Of a DNA stretch of 17,896 bases, positions 1 to 8,573 are shown one piece after another. The notes under the pieces were generated by a model, which ran no database searches, was not told the origin of the DNA, and saw nothing but the letters and a program-made list of their open reading frames with translations. The DNA is from Thermoanaerobaculia bacterium. GTDB taxonomy: Bacteria; Acidobacteriota; Thermoanaerobaculia; UBA5066. The translations under genes were made by a program, and so were the position numbers. The stretch covers positions 1-17,896 of the forward strand of contig JAMQPJ010000387.1 in assembly GCA_023717585.1 (NCBI GenBank), given 5' to 3'. How positions within the stretch are numbered: position 1 is the stretch's first letter; every line of letters begins with the position of its first letter.

Positions 1-2766
1 GGCGGCGCCGCCCGCTACACCGGCTCCACGGTCGGCGCGATCTCGAACGGACTTCCCATCACCGCCACGGTCCAGATGCTCGGGGTCGTCGGCGGATCGC
101 TCTACGCGGGCACGGAACAGACTCTCTATTCTTTTTTCGGCGGCACGTGGGCCGCGGTCGCCGGCTTCGGCGTTCATGATGTCCGCGCCATCGCGGAAAC
201 GAACGGCGTCGCGTACGCCGCCACCGCCGATGCGGGGGTCCTCTCGAGCGCGAGCTCCTGGGCGCCCGCCAATTCGGGCCTCCTCTTCGCCTCGGCGCGA
301 AGCTTCGCCACGCTGGGGGGCTCTCTCTATGTCGGAACCGCCGGGGCGCCGATCTACCGGCTCTCCGGCGGCACCTGGACGGCGGAGGGTACGGGCCCCT
401 GGGCAGCGTCGATCTCCGACGTGGCGACTTCCGCCGGAATGACCTATGCCGCCGCCCGGGGGGCCGGCCTCGCGCTCCTGTCTTCGAGCGGCGGGGTTGT
501 CGTGCCGGAAGGTTGCGGAGACGTGCGCGCTCTGGCCCCCGGGCCGAGAGCCGTCGCCACTTCGAACGGCACTCTCGTCGCCTCGACGAATTGTCACGTC
601 TATTACTTCGACCTCGGGCCCGGGCCGACCGGTTCGGTGAACGTCGTGGAGGCCGGGCTTCCCATCGGCTTCACGCTCACGACGCTCGGCGCGGTCTCGC
701 CCGACGACAGCATCGCGGGCGGCACCTCGAACGCCGGGATGTGGCGTCTCGTGGGGTTCAACTGGTCGTCCGACAACGCCGGCCTTCCCACGAACGGGAG
801 CGTGCAGACGACCCGTCAGGTGGGCGGAAAGCTCTATGCATCCGTCGGCGCGAGTCTCTTCGTCCGCCAGCAGAGCGCGTGGCAGGCGGTCACGGGCGCT
901 CCCTCGTTCATCCAGGCGCTCTCGGGCGACGCGAGCGTGCTCTTCGCGGCGTCCGTCTCCGGCGGGATCTCGTCTTTCGCGGACTCGTGGCGGGAGGACG
1001 ACTTCGGAGCGAGCACCGCGTTCGTGTCGTCGCTCGAGGCGGGCGGCGGAATGGCCTTCGCGGGCGCGGGCACCGCCGGAGTCCTTCGCCGCAGCGCGGG
1101 CGCCTGGCAGCCCGAGAACGCCGGCCTTCCGGCGGGCGCGGACGTGCGCGTCGTGAGAAGGAGCGGCGACGGATCAGTCCTGTACGCGGGCACCGCGGGC
1201 AACGGGCTCTACGTCGCGCCCGCGTATTCGTCCGCGAAGTACATCCCCGTGGTGCTCGACCTGCTGGGAGCCGCGGGCTCGCATTTCAAGTCCGACCTCA
1301 CGCTCGGGAATCGTTCGAACGCGCCCGTCACGGTCAACGTCGGATTCATCCACGCCCCGGACTTCCCTCTCGCGTCGAGTGACGGCTCGGTTTCCATCAC
1401 TCTCGCGCCGCTTTCGGAGCTGCGCGCCCCGGACGCCCTCCAGTTCTTCCGGGATCGGGGCCTCCCGATCACCCTCTCTCCCTCGGGTACCGCGGGCTCG
1501 GTCTGGATCGCGGTCGACCCGCGCGCGCTTCCGGCGGTCGAGACCGATTCCGTGTATGCCTTTTCGCGCACGTATACGGCCGGTGCCGCCGGCAGCTTCG
1601 GCACGTTTCTCGACGCGCCGTCCGACCTCGAAGCCGCCGAGTCCGCAGGCGCGGTCTACGGGCTTCGGAACGTCTCCGGCACGGCCCGGTCGAATCTCGC
1701 CGTCGGGCACATCCCGGGCCGCGGCGCCCAGGGGCTGTCTCTCTCGATCCAGGTTTACGACCAGAGCGGCGCCGCCGCTGGAGCGCCGATCAACACGACC
1801 CTGCTTCCCGGCGAGTGGAGGCAGTTCAACGGGATTCTCGCCCTCGCGGGACTGCCAAACGGCGCCTTCGGCTACGCGAAGATCACCCGGACGGGGGGGG
1901 TCGGATCGTGGACGGCCTACGGTGTCGTGAACGACGCCGTCACGTCGGACGGTTCGATCCTGCCGCTCTACAGGCCGGGAGGCCTCGCGGCAGCGCGTCA
2001 ACTCGTCGTGCCGGTCGTCCTCGACGTGTTCGGCGCCGCGGGCTCCCACTACACGACCGAGTTGACGCTCGCGAACGACGGCAACTTCGCGACGCCGGTG
2101 GATCTCGTCTACCGGCCGGCGCCGGGATTCGGATCCTCGACGGGTGTCGCGGTGGTCACGCTGCAGCTCGCCGCGCATCAGCAGACGACGATTCCGGACA
2201 TCCTCGCGTACCTCAGGTCGAAGGGCGTCAACATCCCGGACGCCTCGCAGGGCGCGCAGGCCGGGTCCCTCTCGGTGACCTTCCGGAACCTCGGCACGAT
2301 CGACTCGCCGCTGACGGTCGCAATCGCGCGCACGACGACGCCCAACACCGACACCGCGACGGGCGGCGCGTTCGGCGTCGCCTTCCCCGCCGCCGCGAAG
2401 GGGGGCGGCGCGCGCGCGTCCGCGCTCGTGCCGGGCCTCACGCGTGACGCCTCCGTGCGCTCGAACCTAGCCGTCGTCCACCTCGGAGGCGGTTCGGAAA
2501 TCGCGCTCTCCCTCTCCGTGCGCCTGTACGACGCGACCACCTCCCAGGCGGTGGGAAGCCCGATCACCGTCACTCTTCAGCCGGGCGACTGGACGCAGTG
2601 GTCGGGCGTCTTCGACACGGCGGGCGTTCCGGCGGGAACGACGGCGGTGTACGCGGTCGTGACGCGCCTCGCGGGCGACGACACGTGGCTCGCGTACGGC
2701 GTCCTGAACGACGAAAAGACGTCCGACGGCAGCGTCCTCAGGATGTTCCCGGGCGCCGAGTACTGA
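1..2766 (+). CDS. Secreted-type propeller protein with two C-terminal tandem modules (5' partial)
   Basis: The reading frame is open from the first base of the window, so the true start and any signal peptide lie upstream; the internal ATG at 76 is not a credible start because the same repeat-like protein continues before it. 921 residues are visible. Residues ~1-410 contain repeated strand units of ~40 residues with a G-x-LYxG core followed by a W (SLYAGT, SLYVGT, KLYASV, VLYAGT; GGTW, SAW, DSW, GAW), which suggests a beta-propeller resembling ligand-sensor or sialidase-like propellers. Residues ~413-667 and ~668-921 are two copies of one beta-rich module (IPVVLDLLGAAGSH and VPVVLDVFGAAGSH at the same position in each). 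The protein has no visible catalytic motif and I do not recognise a named family. It is probably extracellular or surface-located, by analogy with the next gene, which has a signal peptide. An 8-G run lies in the coding sequence at 1893-1900. Certain as a gene, function unknown. Confidence 0.9.
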   Translation, partial: GGAARYTGSTVGAISNGLPITATVQMLGVVGGSLYAGTEQTLYSFFGGTWAAVAGFGVHDVRAIAETNGVAYAATADAGVLSSASSWAPANSGLLFASARSFATLGGSLYVGTAGAPIYRLSGGTWTAEGTGPWAASISDVATSAGMTYAAARGAGLALLSSSGGVVVPEGCGDVRALAPGPRAVATSNGTLVASTNCHVYYFDLGPGPTGSVNVVEAGLPIGFTLTTLGAVSPDDSIAGGTSNAGMWRLVGFNWSSDNAGLPTNGSVQTTRQVGGKLYASVGASLFVRQQSAWQAVTGAPSFIQALSGDASVLFAASVSGGISSFADSWREDDFGASTAFVSSLEAGGGMAFAGAGTAGVLRRSAGAWQPENAGLPAGADVRVVRRSGDGSVLYAGTAGNGLYVAPAYSSAKYIPVVLDLLGAAGSHFKSDLTLGNRSNAPVTVNVGFIHAPDFPLASSDGSVSITLAPLSELRAPDALQFFRDRGLPITLSPSGTAGSVWIAVDPRALPAVETDSVYAFSRTYTAGAAGSFGTFLDAPSDLEAAESAGAVYGLRNVSGTARSNLAVGHIPGRGAQGLSLSIQVYDQSGAAAGAPINTTLLPGEWRQFNGILALAGLPNGAFGYAKITRTGGVGSWTAYGVVNDAVTSDGSILPLYRPGGLAAARQLVVPVVLDVFGAAGSHYTTELTLANDGNFATPVDLVYRPAPGFGSSTGVAVVTLQLAAHQQTTIPDILAYLRSKGVNIPDASQGAQAGSLSVTFRNLGTIDSPLTVAIARTTTPNTDTATGGAFGVAFPAAAKGGGARASALVPGLTRDASVRSNLAVVHLGGGSEIALSLSVRLYDATTSQAVGSPITVTLQPGDWTQWSGVFDTAGVPAGTTAVYAVVTRLAGDDTWLAYGVLNDEKTSDGSVLRMFPGAEY
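1237..2763 (+). repeat. Two tandem ~255-residue protein modules (first gene)
   Basis: Copy 1 spans about 1237-2001 and copy 2 about 2002-2763. Both start with [IV]PVVLD..GAAGSH. Each copy then divides into two sub-units. The first sub-unit has an SDL/TEL strand (HFKSDLTL, HYTTELTL) and ends near an [SA]RT.T...G.FG motif (FSRTYTAGAAGSFG, IARTTTPNTDTATGGAFG). The second has an RSNLAV strand and ends in [VL]ND..TSDGS (VVNDAVTSDGSIL, VLNDEKTSDGSVL). The copies are clearly homologous over their full length, and the same motifs recur in the next gene. Domain limits are judged by eye. Confidence 0.85.
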
Positions 2767-2767
2767 T

Positions 2768-2794
2768 CGGCCGGGAAAGGTCGTCCCGTGGCCG
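2768..2794 (+). terminator. Hairpin directly after the first stop codon, possible weak terminator
   Basis: CGGCC (2768-2772) pairs with GGCCG (2790-2794). After a two-base bulge (2788-2789), GGGA (2773-2776) pairs with TCCC (2784-2787) around a 7-base loop. It begins one base after the TGA. No T-run follows, so it is not a classical intrinsic terminator; it could instead stabilise the 3' end or dampen read-through into the next gene. Confidence 0.35.
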
Positions 2795-2840
2795 GACACT
2801 TCCAGGGGAACCGCACCGTCCAGGGACGGAGCGGCTCTCG

Positions 2841-2846
2841 AAGGAG
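2841..2846 (+). promoter_or_regulatory. Ribosome binding site fixing the start of the second secreted protein
   Basis: AAGGAG sits six bases before the ATG at 2853. The reading frame is open much further upstream and overlaps the previous gene, but this site plus the signal peptide that begins at 2853 decide the start. Confidence 0.8.
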
Positions 2847-2852
2847 CGCTCG

Positions 2853-5690
2853 ATGACGGAAAACCGGCCCCGCCCTGCTGCTGCCGCCCTCGCATCGCTC
2901 TTCCTGCTCGCGACCGGGAGCGTGGCGGAGGGTCGCGTCGTCTCCTACGCGCCTCTGACCGGGCGGCCCGCGACCCCGGCCGTCCAGAAAAGGACGAACA
3001 GGCACGCGCTCCTCGTCGAGCAGACCGGTGCCCTCAACTTCGCCCTCGCGTCCCCCTGCTTTTCGTGCACCTGGACGGTGCCCTCCCGCCTCGTCCTCCA
3101 CGACAGCGCCGGGCTCGAGGAGCCGCGAGACGTGACGCCCGGCGGCGCGGACGCCGGCATCACCGTCGCGGCCGCGCGCGAGGAGGCAGGACTTCCGCCT
3201 TTCCTTCTCGCCCAGCTCTCGCCGGGGGAGAAACCGAGCAGCCCGTCCGGGTTCCTGTTCAGCCCCGACGGCGGCGCGACCTGGTCGGTTCTTCCTCTTC
3301 CCGCATCGGGCGCGTACGTTTCCTGGTCGGCGGACACCGGAGGCCCCTTCCTGCGGGCGCTCGGCTCGTCCGTCCGGATCGGCACCCGGGAGACGCCGTT
3401 CTTCCTCGCGCTTCACGAGCCGGATACGCAGCGCATCGGCCTCTGGGACGTTCTCGCGGACGGCAGCGTGAAGCGCCGGGCGTTCTTTTCGAGCGACAGC
3501 TCCGTCATCGGGATGGACGCCGAGGGGCGGCGCGCGCTCGTGACCGGAACACCGGTCCTCGGGCCGGGGCCGGGCGGCCCCGCGATATCCGCGCTCTACG
3601 CCGTGAACGCCGACGGCAGCATGCACGCCCTCCTGGATCTTCCCGCCGGCACGTGGTTCAGCAACGGGTGGATCACACCCGACGGGCGCGCCTACGTCGA
3701 GGCCGATTCGTACGATTCGGCCGGCAGGCGGCATGCCGTGCTTCTCGCGAGCGGCGGCTCCCGAACGGAAGTCGCGTCCGCCCTGAACCCGAACACCACC
3801 GACCTCTTCGCCGTTCCGACCGCCGACTTCGGCGGTGCGTGGGTGCTTCGGCGCGGCACGGGTCCGACCGTGCTGTCGCTCCACACACCCGCGGCGGGCC
3901 TCGTCGAGGCCTGGCGCGACGTGACGAGGCCCGAAGTGGAGGCGCTGCACGCCGGAGCTTCGGGACAGCGTCTCCTCGTGCAGGTGCACCGCCCGCGCCC
4001 GCAAGTCGACCAGCGCATCTTCAAGGATCCCGCCCTCGCCGTGTGGGAGGTCGGAACGCCCGCCCCGTCCTCCTACGACGAGCTCTTCCTGAACGAGCAG
4101 TTCGTGAAAGCCTTCGTCCACGTGGATCCCGACACGATCGGGTCGGGCGAGCCTTTCCTCTTCGACTCCGGCAGCCCGTCGTCCCTCTTCATTCCCGCCG
4201 GCCCCTCGGGCGGCGGCGGCGGAGCGGACGTGATCCAGGAGTGGGGGGTGGTGCGCGGCTCCCTGAAGCAGCGCCTCGTCATCCCGGCGACCGCGCGGGC
4301 GAACGGAATCAACGGAAGCCGCTGGCGCACGGACCTTGTCCTCCGCAATCCCGACGCCGACCCCGTGGTCGTCGCGGTGCGATTCCTGCCGAACTCCGGA
4401 GCTTCTGGCGCATCCGGCACGCCGCCCGGCGACGCCACCTTGACGCTCGCGCCGGGGGCGATCCTGATCCAGAGTGACGTCCTGGGGGCGCTCTTCCAGC
4501 TCGAGTCCGGTTCCGGGGCGCTCCTCCTCACGCCGGAGAACGGCCGCTCGATCGGGGCGACGAGCCGCACGTACACGAGCACGCCCGAGGGCTCTTACGG
4601 AATGTCGGTGGGCGCCGTCGACGTCTTCGCCGGAATCGGTGCCGGCTTCCCCGTGTCCTTCGCGGCGGGGCTCCTGGGCGCGGGATTCCGCACGAACATG
4701 CTCGCCACGGACGTGAGCGGGCGCGGGTCCGAGGCGGCGGTCGTACTCTCGATCGACACGGCCGATCCCTCGGCGGGCTCCCGGATCCTCGCCGCGCCGT
4801 CCTGGAGCCAGGCCCAGGTCAACGACCTCGGCGCGGCTCTCGGCGCACCGCCCTGGAGGATCGGTTCGCTCCTCGTGACGCCGAAGTCCGGCGAGACCGT
4901 CGTCGGCGCGATCGCGATCGACGGCGCGACCAACGACCCGACGTATTTCTCGCCGGATCTTCCCGCCACGGTCGTGCGCACGATCCCCGCGCTCGTCCAT
5001 GCGGACGGCGCGAACGGCGCCGCCTACCGCAGCGACCTCTATCTCTTCAATCCGGCGGATGGCGTGCGCACCGTACGGCTTCTCGTCAAGAGCTGGAGCA
5101 CGAACGAGACCGAGCAGACCCTCACGCTGACCCTCCTTCCGCGCGAATCGAAGACGATCCGCGACGCGCTCGCCACCGCGTTCGGGAGGACCGGCGTGGC
5201 GCGGCTCCGCTTTCAGACGGACGGTTTCGCCGACGTCGCGGGCGGTGTACGCGTGACGTCGCGCACGTGGACGGCGGGCCCCTCCGGCGGCTCGTATGGC
5301 CTCCTCATCCCTGCGCTCAACGCCTTCCAGTCCGCGGGCGGCGGCGAGTCGCTCGAGATCCTCCTGCCGGCGGGCGGAGCCGGCTTCCGTACGAACCTCG
5401 CGCTCGTCGAGCTCACCTCCTCGTTCGTCTCGGGGCCGCCCGTCTACGTGCGCGTGGAGATCTTCGACGAGCTGGGGGTCCGGAGGGACTCATTCGAGAC
5501 GCCCCTCCCGCTCGCCGGGGGTGTCCAGATCGACGACCTCTTCCACGGCCGCGGGCTCGGCGACGGGCCGCCCGCGGGTCTCATCCGGATCTCCCCTTCC
5601 GGCGGCCTCGTGGCCGCTTACGCGAGCGTCATCGACAACGGCACGAACGATCCGATGTACGTCGCCGCGCAGCTCGCCGCGAACGACTGA
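2853..5690 (+). CDS. Secreted protein: signal peptide, Asp-box propeller-like region, two C-terminal tandem modules
   Basis: 945 residues. The ATG follows a good ribosome binding site and begins a signal peptide: a short basic n-region (MTENRPRP), a hydrophobic stretch (AAALASLFLLATG) and a likely cleavage after ~residue 27 (SVAEG). Residues ~30-455 form a beta-rich region with one clear Asp-box (SPDGGATW, near residue 137), the turn signature of sialidase/BNR propellers; no sialidase active-site set is recognisable. A serine/glycine-rich linker (PSGGGGGAD, ~residue 455) leads to two modules at ~474-706 and ~707-945, homologous to each other and to the two at the end of the preceding gene. 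The gene lies 86 bases after that gene in the same direction and ends 18 bases from a convergent gene. The module may serve adhesion, carbohydrate binding or cell-surface display; nothing visible decides this. It may form an operon with the upstream gene unless the hairpin between them terminates transcription. Confidence 0.9.
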   Translation: MTENRPRPAAAALASLFLLATGSVAEGRVVSYAPLTGRPATPAVQKRTNRHALLVEQTGALNFALASPCFSCTWTVPSRLVLHDSAGLEEPRDVTPGGADAGITVAAAREEAGLPPFLLAQLSPGEKPSSPSGFLFSPDGGATWSVLPLPASGAYVSWSADTGGPFLRALGSSVRIGTRETPFFLALHEPDTQRIGLWDVLADGSVKRRAFFSSDSSVIGMDAEGRRALVTGTPVLGPGPGGPAISALYAVNADGSMHALLDLPAGTWFSNGWITPDGRAYVEADSYDSAGRRHAVLLASGGSRTEVASALNPNTTDLFAVPTADFGGAWVLRRGTGPTVLSLHTPAAGLVEAWRDVTRPEVEALHAGASGQRLLVQVHRPRPQVDQRIFKDPALAVWEVGTPAPSSYDELFLNEQFVKAFVHVDPDTIGSGEPFLFDSGSPSSLFIPAGPSGGGGGADVIQEWGVVRGSLKQRLVIPATARANGINGSRWRTDLVLRNPDADPVVVAVRFLPNSGASGASGTPPGDATLTLAPGAILIQSDVLGALFQLESGSGALLLTPENGRSIGATSRTYTSTPEGSYGMSVGAVDVFAGIGAGFPVSFAAGLLGAGFRTNMLATDVSGRGSEAAVVLSIDTADPSAGSRILAAPSWSQAQVNDLGAALGAPPWRIGSLLVTPKSGETVVGAIAIDGATNDPTYFSPDLPATVVRTIPALVHADGANGAAYRSDLYLFNPADGVRTVRLLVKSWSTNETEQTLTLTLLPRESKTIRDALATAFGRTGVARLRFQTDGFADVAGGVRVTSRTWTAGPSGGSYGLLIPALNAFQSAGGGESLEILLPAGGAGFRTNLALVELTSSFVSGPPVYVRVEIFDELGVRRDSFETPLPLAGGVQIDDLFHGRGLGDGPPAGLIRISPSGGLVAAYASVIDNGTNDPMYVAAQLAAND
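4275..5687 (+). repeat. Two tandem ~235-residue protein modules (second gene)
   Basis: Copy 1 is about 4275-4970, copy 2 about 4971-5687. Landmarks match those in the first gene: IPATARANGINGSRWRTDLVL and IPALVHADGANGAAYRSDLYL at the start, [TS]SRT[YW]T...GSYG in the middle, GFRTN[ML] opening the second half, and a [DN].TNDP.Y ending (GATNDPTYF, NGTNDPMYV). Divergence from the first gene's copies is substantial at residue level but the order and spacing of motifs is kept. Confidence 0.8.
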
Positions 5691-5708
5691 CAATCGCGGC
5701 CCGGGCGT

Positions 5709-8558
5709 CTAGGGCAAAGGCGGAGGGGGCAAGGGCGGTGGGGACAACGGCGGCGGGGGCGAGGGCCGCGGGTCTTTCCGCGGCAGGACGAAACGCTGGA
5801 GGAGCACCGCGACCGCCGCGAGGCAGATCGCGAGACCCACGAACGACGCGACGCGATAGAGGCCGCCGAGCCGCGCGAGGTCGAAGAGGAAGCACTTCAG
5901 GATCGTGACGACGAGGAGCACGACCGCCGCGATGCGGCCGCGCCGGTTCACGGCGGCGATCGAGACGACGAGAAGGACGATCGCGAACACCGCCCATGAA
6001 AGCGTGTAGGCGAGGCCTTCCGCGAGGGACGACGACAGGACGTTGAACGCGGGCGCCGCGCCGGCCGCGAAAAAGTCCGCGATCTCGAGGTTCACGAGGA
6101 CGAAGAGCAGCGCGACGCCGCCCGCCGGAAGAAGATCCGCGAGCGATCGCGCTCTCTCGTCGCCCGTCCGGCGGAGGAGGCGGGCCCCGAGGAAGAACGC
6201 GGCCGCCGCCACGCCGTAAACCGCGAGATACCAGTTGAAGAACGGTCTTTCGGAGCGCGCGTGATACGTGAGAACGGCCGGGTTCATCGCGAGGCGCAGG
6301 AACGCGGCCGCGAAAAGGCCCCCCGCCCACATCACGAGCCCCCGATGCGGAATGCGTCCGAAGAGCCAGGCGAGGGACGCACCGAGAAGCGCCCAGCCGA
6401 GCGTGAGCCACTCCCGTTCGAACTGGAGCGGGATCGCGACCGTGACGAACGCGAGGACCGCTCCCGCCACGAGAGCGAGGCGCGCGCGATCCTCTTCCGG
6501 CGGAACGCCGAGCGTCAGGAGGCGCGCGAGGAGCACCGCGAGACCGAGGGCGAGCGCGAGGGGCAGGAGACCCATCACGCCCCGATAGCCGCCGTGCGCG
6601 AGAGCCGTGCGGAAGAGCGGAAAGAGGACCGCGCTCGCGAGAACGGCGGCCAGGTAGGGCTCCTTCGCCCGTTCCGCGCGCTTCCCGAGAACGAGCGGGT
6701 ACGCGAGAAAGATGACCCAGAAGACACCGCCGAGGAGCAATTCGTCCTTCCAGAGGCCGGGCCCGCGCCTGTGCGCGAGCTCCCAGGCATACGCGGCCGC
6801 CGCCGCGGGCAGGACCGCGAGGACCGCGAGCCCCTGCGTGCCCGAGCCCGCCGCGAGACAGAGGAGCGCGACGAGAAACACGACGTGCGCCGCGAGGAGC
6901 GCGCGGAGCGGAGGCGCGCCGCGGGCGAACGAAACGGAGATCGCCACCGCCTCGGCCAGAAAGAGCGCGGCCGCCGCCGCGAGCGCGAAGGCCCGGTCTT
7001 CCTTCCACACCCACGCGCCGACGCCGAACAGCGCGAGGGCAGCGGCCGCGCCGAGCGCGCAGACGGGCCCGGGCGCGCGCGTCGCCACCGCGGACAGCAC
7101 GAGAGGCGCGAATGACGCGAGCGCGAGCGACGCGACCTGCAGCCGGGCAGGTCCGCGCCGCGCCGCGACCCACGCGGCGGTCGCGACGAGGAGCCCGAGC
7201 GCGACGGCCGCGCGCGCGTCGGGAGGCGACGAGAGGCTGCGTTGGGAGGCGACGAAGAGGATCAGGAGCGACCCCAGGAGGCCGAGATGCGCGGCGTCGT
7301 CCGGAATCGCTCCCGGGGAACGCACGCGAGCCGCGAGGCCGGGCGCCAGGAAGTACAGAACGCCAAAAACCGCGGCAGCGGCGAGGCCCGGACCGAGCAG
7401 GTCCGGCGTCGCCGAGCGCACGAACCACGCGCCGACGACGATGAGCGTCGCGAGGCCCGCCATGAGGTGGAGCGCCGGAGCGTCGCGGACCGCCGCGAAA
7501 GCCAGGAGGCCGAGGTCGAGGAGAAGGAGAAAACCGAAGAGGATCGGCCAGAGGCCCCCGTCGTCCGGCGCGGTTGCGAGCGAGAGCGCGAAGAGCGACG
7601 TCAGCGCGAGGCTCGCGACAGGCAGGAAGGCCCAGCGCCTTTTCGCGGCGGCCCAGGCGAGACCCCCGTCGAGAAGGAGGAGGTACGAAAGGAGGGTTCC
7701 GGGCCGATCCTCCCCGGCTCCGAGAAGCGCGGGCGTCGCGAAACCTCCGAGGAGCCCCAGGCCCGCGATGAAGGCGGAGTCGTGCCGCACGGCGAGCGCG
7801 ACGGCGAGCGCGGCCACGAGCGCGAGCGCGACGAACGACGGAACGAAGCCGAGGAGGTCCCAGCGCGCGTGCGCGGCGTAGAACGTCGCGAAGAGAATCG
7901 CGAGCCCCGCCGCTGCGAGCGCCGTCGCCGTGACCGCGTAGCGCTGCGCGGCCCTGAGCTCGCAAACGATCAGGATCGCCAGGCCCGCGAGGAGGCCGAT
8001 CGCCATCTGGACGGGGGGCGAGAGCCAGCCGCGCTCGATCGAATAGCGCAGAAAGAAGATCGCACCGAGCGTGAGGAAAACGCCGGCCGTCCAGGAGAAG
8101 AGCTTCACGCCGACGAAGCCTTCCCAGTCGACGCCGCGCGCCGCCGGAGGCGGCGCAGAAGAAGATTCTCTTGCTCCCTCTCCGCCCGCGCCGCCGATGT
8201 CGGAAGGTATGGACGAAGCGTCGGCTTCGGCGTATTGCTTAGAAAGGTCAATGGCCGGCGCAGCGAATGCGACTGGCGGAACTGGGAATGCGACAGGCGG
8301 AGCGGCCGGAGGCAGGAGCTCGCTCGCGCGCGCCGCCGCCGCGTCCTGATCCTCGCCCTTCTTCCCTTTCAAGGAAAAATCCACGGCCTCCGGCTGCACC
8401 GCGGCAGCAGGCGACGAGGCAACCTTGAGCGCCGTCGCGGTTCGGAGCTCTTGCCGGAGAGCCGCGACGTCCCGCTCGAGGCGCTGGAAGCGTTCGCGCA
8501 GCAGCACGGCGAGCGCGAGGGCCCCGAGCGCCACGAGCAACGCGAGGAAGGTGAGCAC
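5709..8558 (-). CDS. DUF2339 polytopic membrane protein
   Basis: 949 residues from a GTG start, close to the usual ~900 for this family of predicted membrane proteins of unknown function. Residues 1-20 are a transmembrane helix, 21-42 a basic/acidic coiled-coil-like helix (RERFQRLERDVAALRQELR), and ~45-142 a low-complexity Ala/Pro linker. The DUF2339 core begins at ~145 with WEGFVGVKLFSWTAGVFLTL and includes GLGLLGGFATPALL; more than twenty hydrophobic helices follow up to ~925. The tail ends in a polyproline stretch (SPPPPLSPPPLPPPPLP). The start lies 15 bases after the stop of the MFS gene, so translation probably depends on read-through of an operon; no strong ribosome site is visible. Family assignment is secure; the role is unknown, often guessed as cell-envelope related. 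Long open frames on the opposite strand here are GC artefacts. Confidence 0.92.
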   Translation of the reverse strand: MLTFLALLVALGALALAVLLRERFQRLERDVAALRQELRTATALKVASSPAAAVQPEAVDFSLKGKKGEDQDAAAARASELLPPAAPPVAFPVPPVAFAAPAIDLSKQYAEADASSIPSDIGGAGGEGARESSSAPPPAARGVDWEGFVGVKLFSWTAGVFLTLGAIFFLRYSIERGWLSPPVQMAIGLLAGLAILIVCELRAAQRYAVTATALAAAGLAILFATFYAAHARWDLLGFVPSFVALALVAALAVALAVRHDSAFIAGLGLLGGFATPALLGAGEDRPGTLLSYLLLLDGGLAWAAAKRRWAFLPVASLALTSLFALSLATAPDDGGLWPILFGFLLLLDLGLLAFAAVRDAPALHLMAGLATLIVVGAWFVRSATPDLLGPGLAAAAVFGVLYFLAPGLAARVRSPGAIPDDAAHLGLLGSLLILFVASQRSLSSPPDARAAVALGLLVATAAWVAARRGPARLQVASLALASFAPLVLSAVATRAPGPVCALGAAAALALFGVGAWVWKEDRAFALAAAAALFLAEAVAISVSFARGAPPLRALLAAHVVFLVALLCLAAGSGTQGLAVLAVLPAAAAAYAWELAHRRGPGLWKDELLLGGVFWVIFLAYPLVLGKRAERAKEPYLAAVLASAVLFPLFRTALAHGGYRGVMGLLPLALALGLAVLLARLLTLGVPPEEDRARLALVAGAVLAFVTVAIPLQFEREWLTLGWALLGASLAWLFGRIPHRGLVMWAGGLFAAAFLRLAMNPAVLTYHARSERPFFNWYLAVYGVAAAAFFLGARLLRRTGDERARSLADLLPAGGVALLFVLVNLEIADFFAAGAAPAFNVLSSSLAEGLAYTLSWAVFAIVLLVVSIAAVNRRGRIAAVVLLVVTILKCFLFDLARLGGLYRVASFVGLAICLAAVAVLLQRFVLPRKDPRPSPPPPLSPPPLPPPPLP
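8263..8301. repeat. Imperfect 21-bp direct repeat in the DUF2339 linker
   Basis: GCGAATGCGACTGGCGGA (8263-8280) and GGGAATGCGACAGGCGGA (8284-8301) differ at two of 18 positions and are 21 bases apart. In the minus-strand protein they encode PPVAF-type repeats (PPVAFPVPPVAFAAPA) in the Pro/Ala linker. The stretch 8205-8300 is visibly less GC-rich than its surroundings, consistent with a fast-evolving linker. Confidence 0.6.
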
Positions 8559-8573
8559 GTCAGCGCGGCGCCG

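Noticed and set aside
2598..2852. Upstream extension of the second secreted protein
   Set aside because: Overlaps the first gene, Arg-rich, and would bury the signal peptide and the ribosome site at 2841-2846.
2577..5000. 807-codon open frame on the minus strand
   Set aside because: Arg/Gly/Glu-rich low-complexity translation, antisense to a secreted protein with signal peptide and clear repeats; a GC-driven shadow.
5699..5706. GCCCGGGC palindrome in the 18-base convergent gap
   Set aside because: Too short to hold a loop and without a T-run; not a credible terminator.
5629..7965. 778-codon minus-strand frame overlapping the DUF2339 gene
   Set aside because: Arg-rich, no hydrophobic or domain pattern, while the overlapping frame is a recognisable DUF2339 protein.
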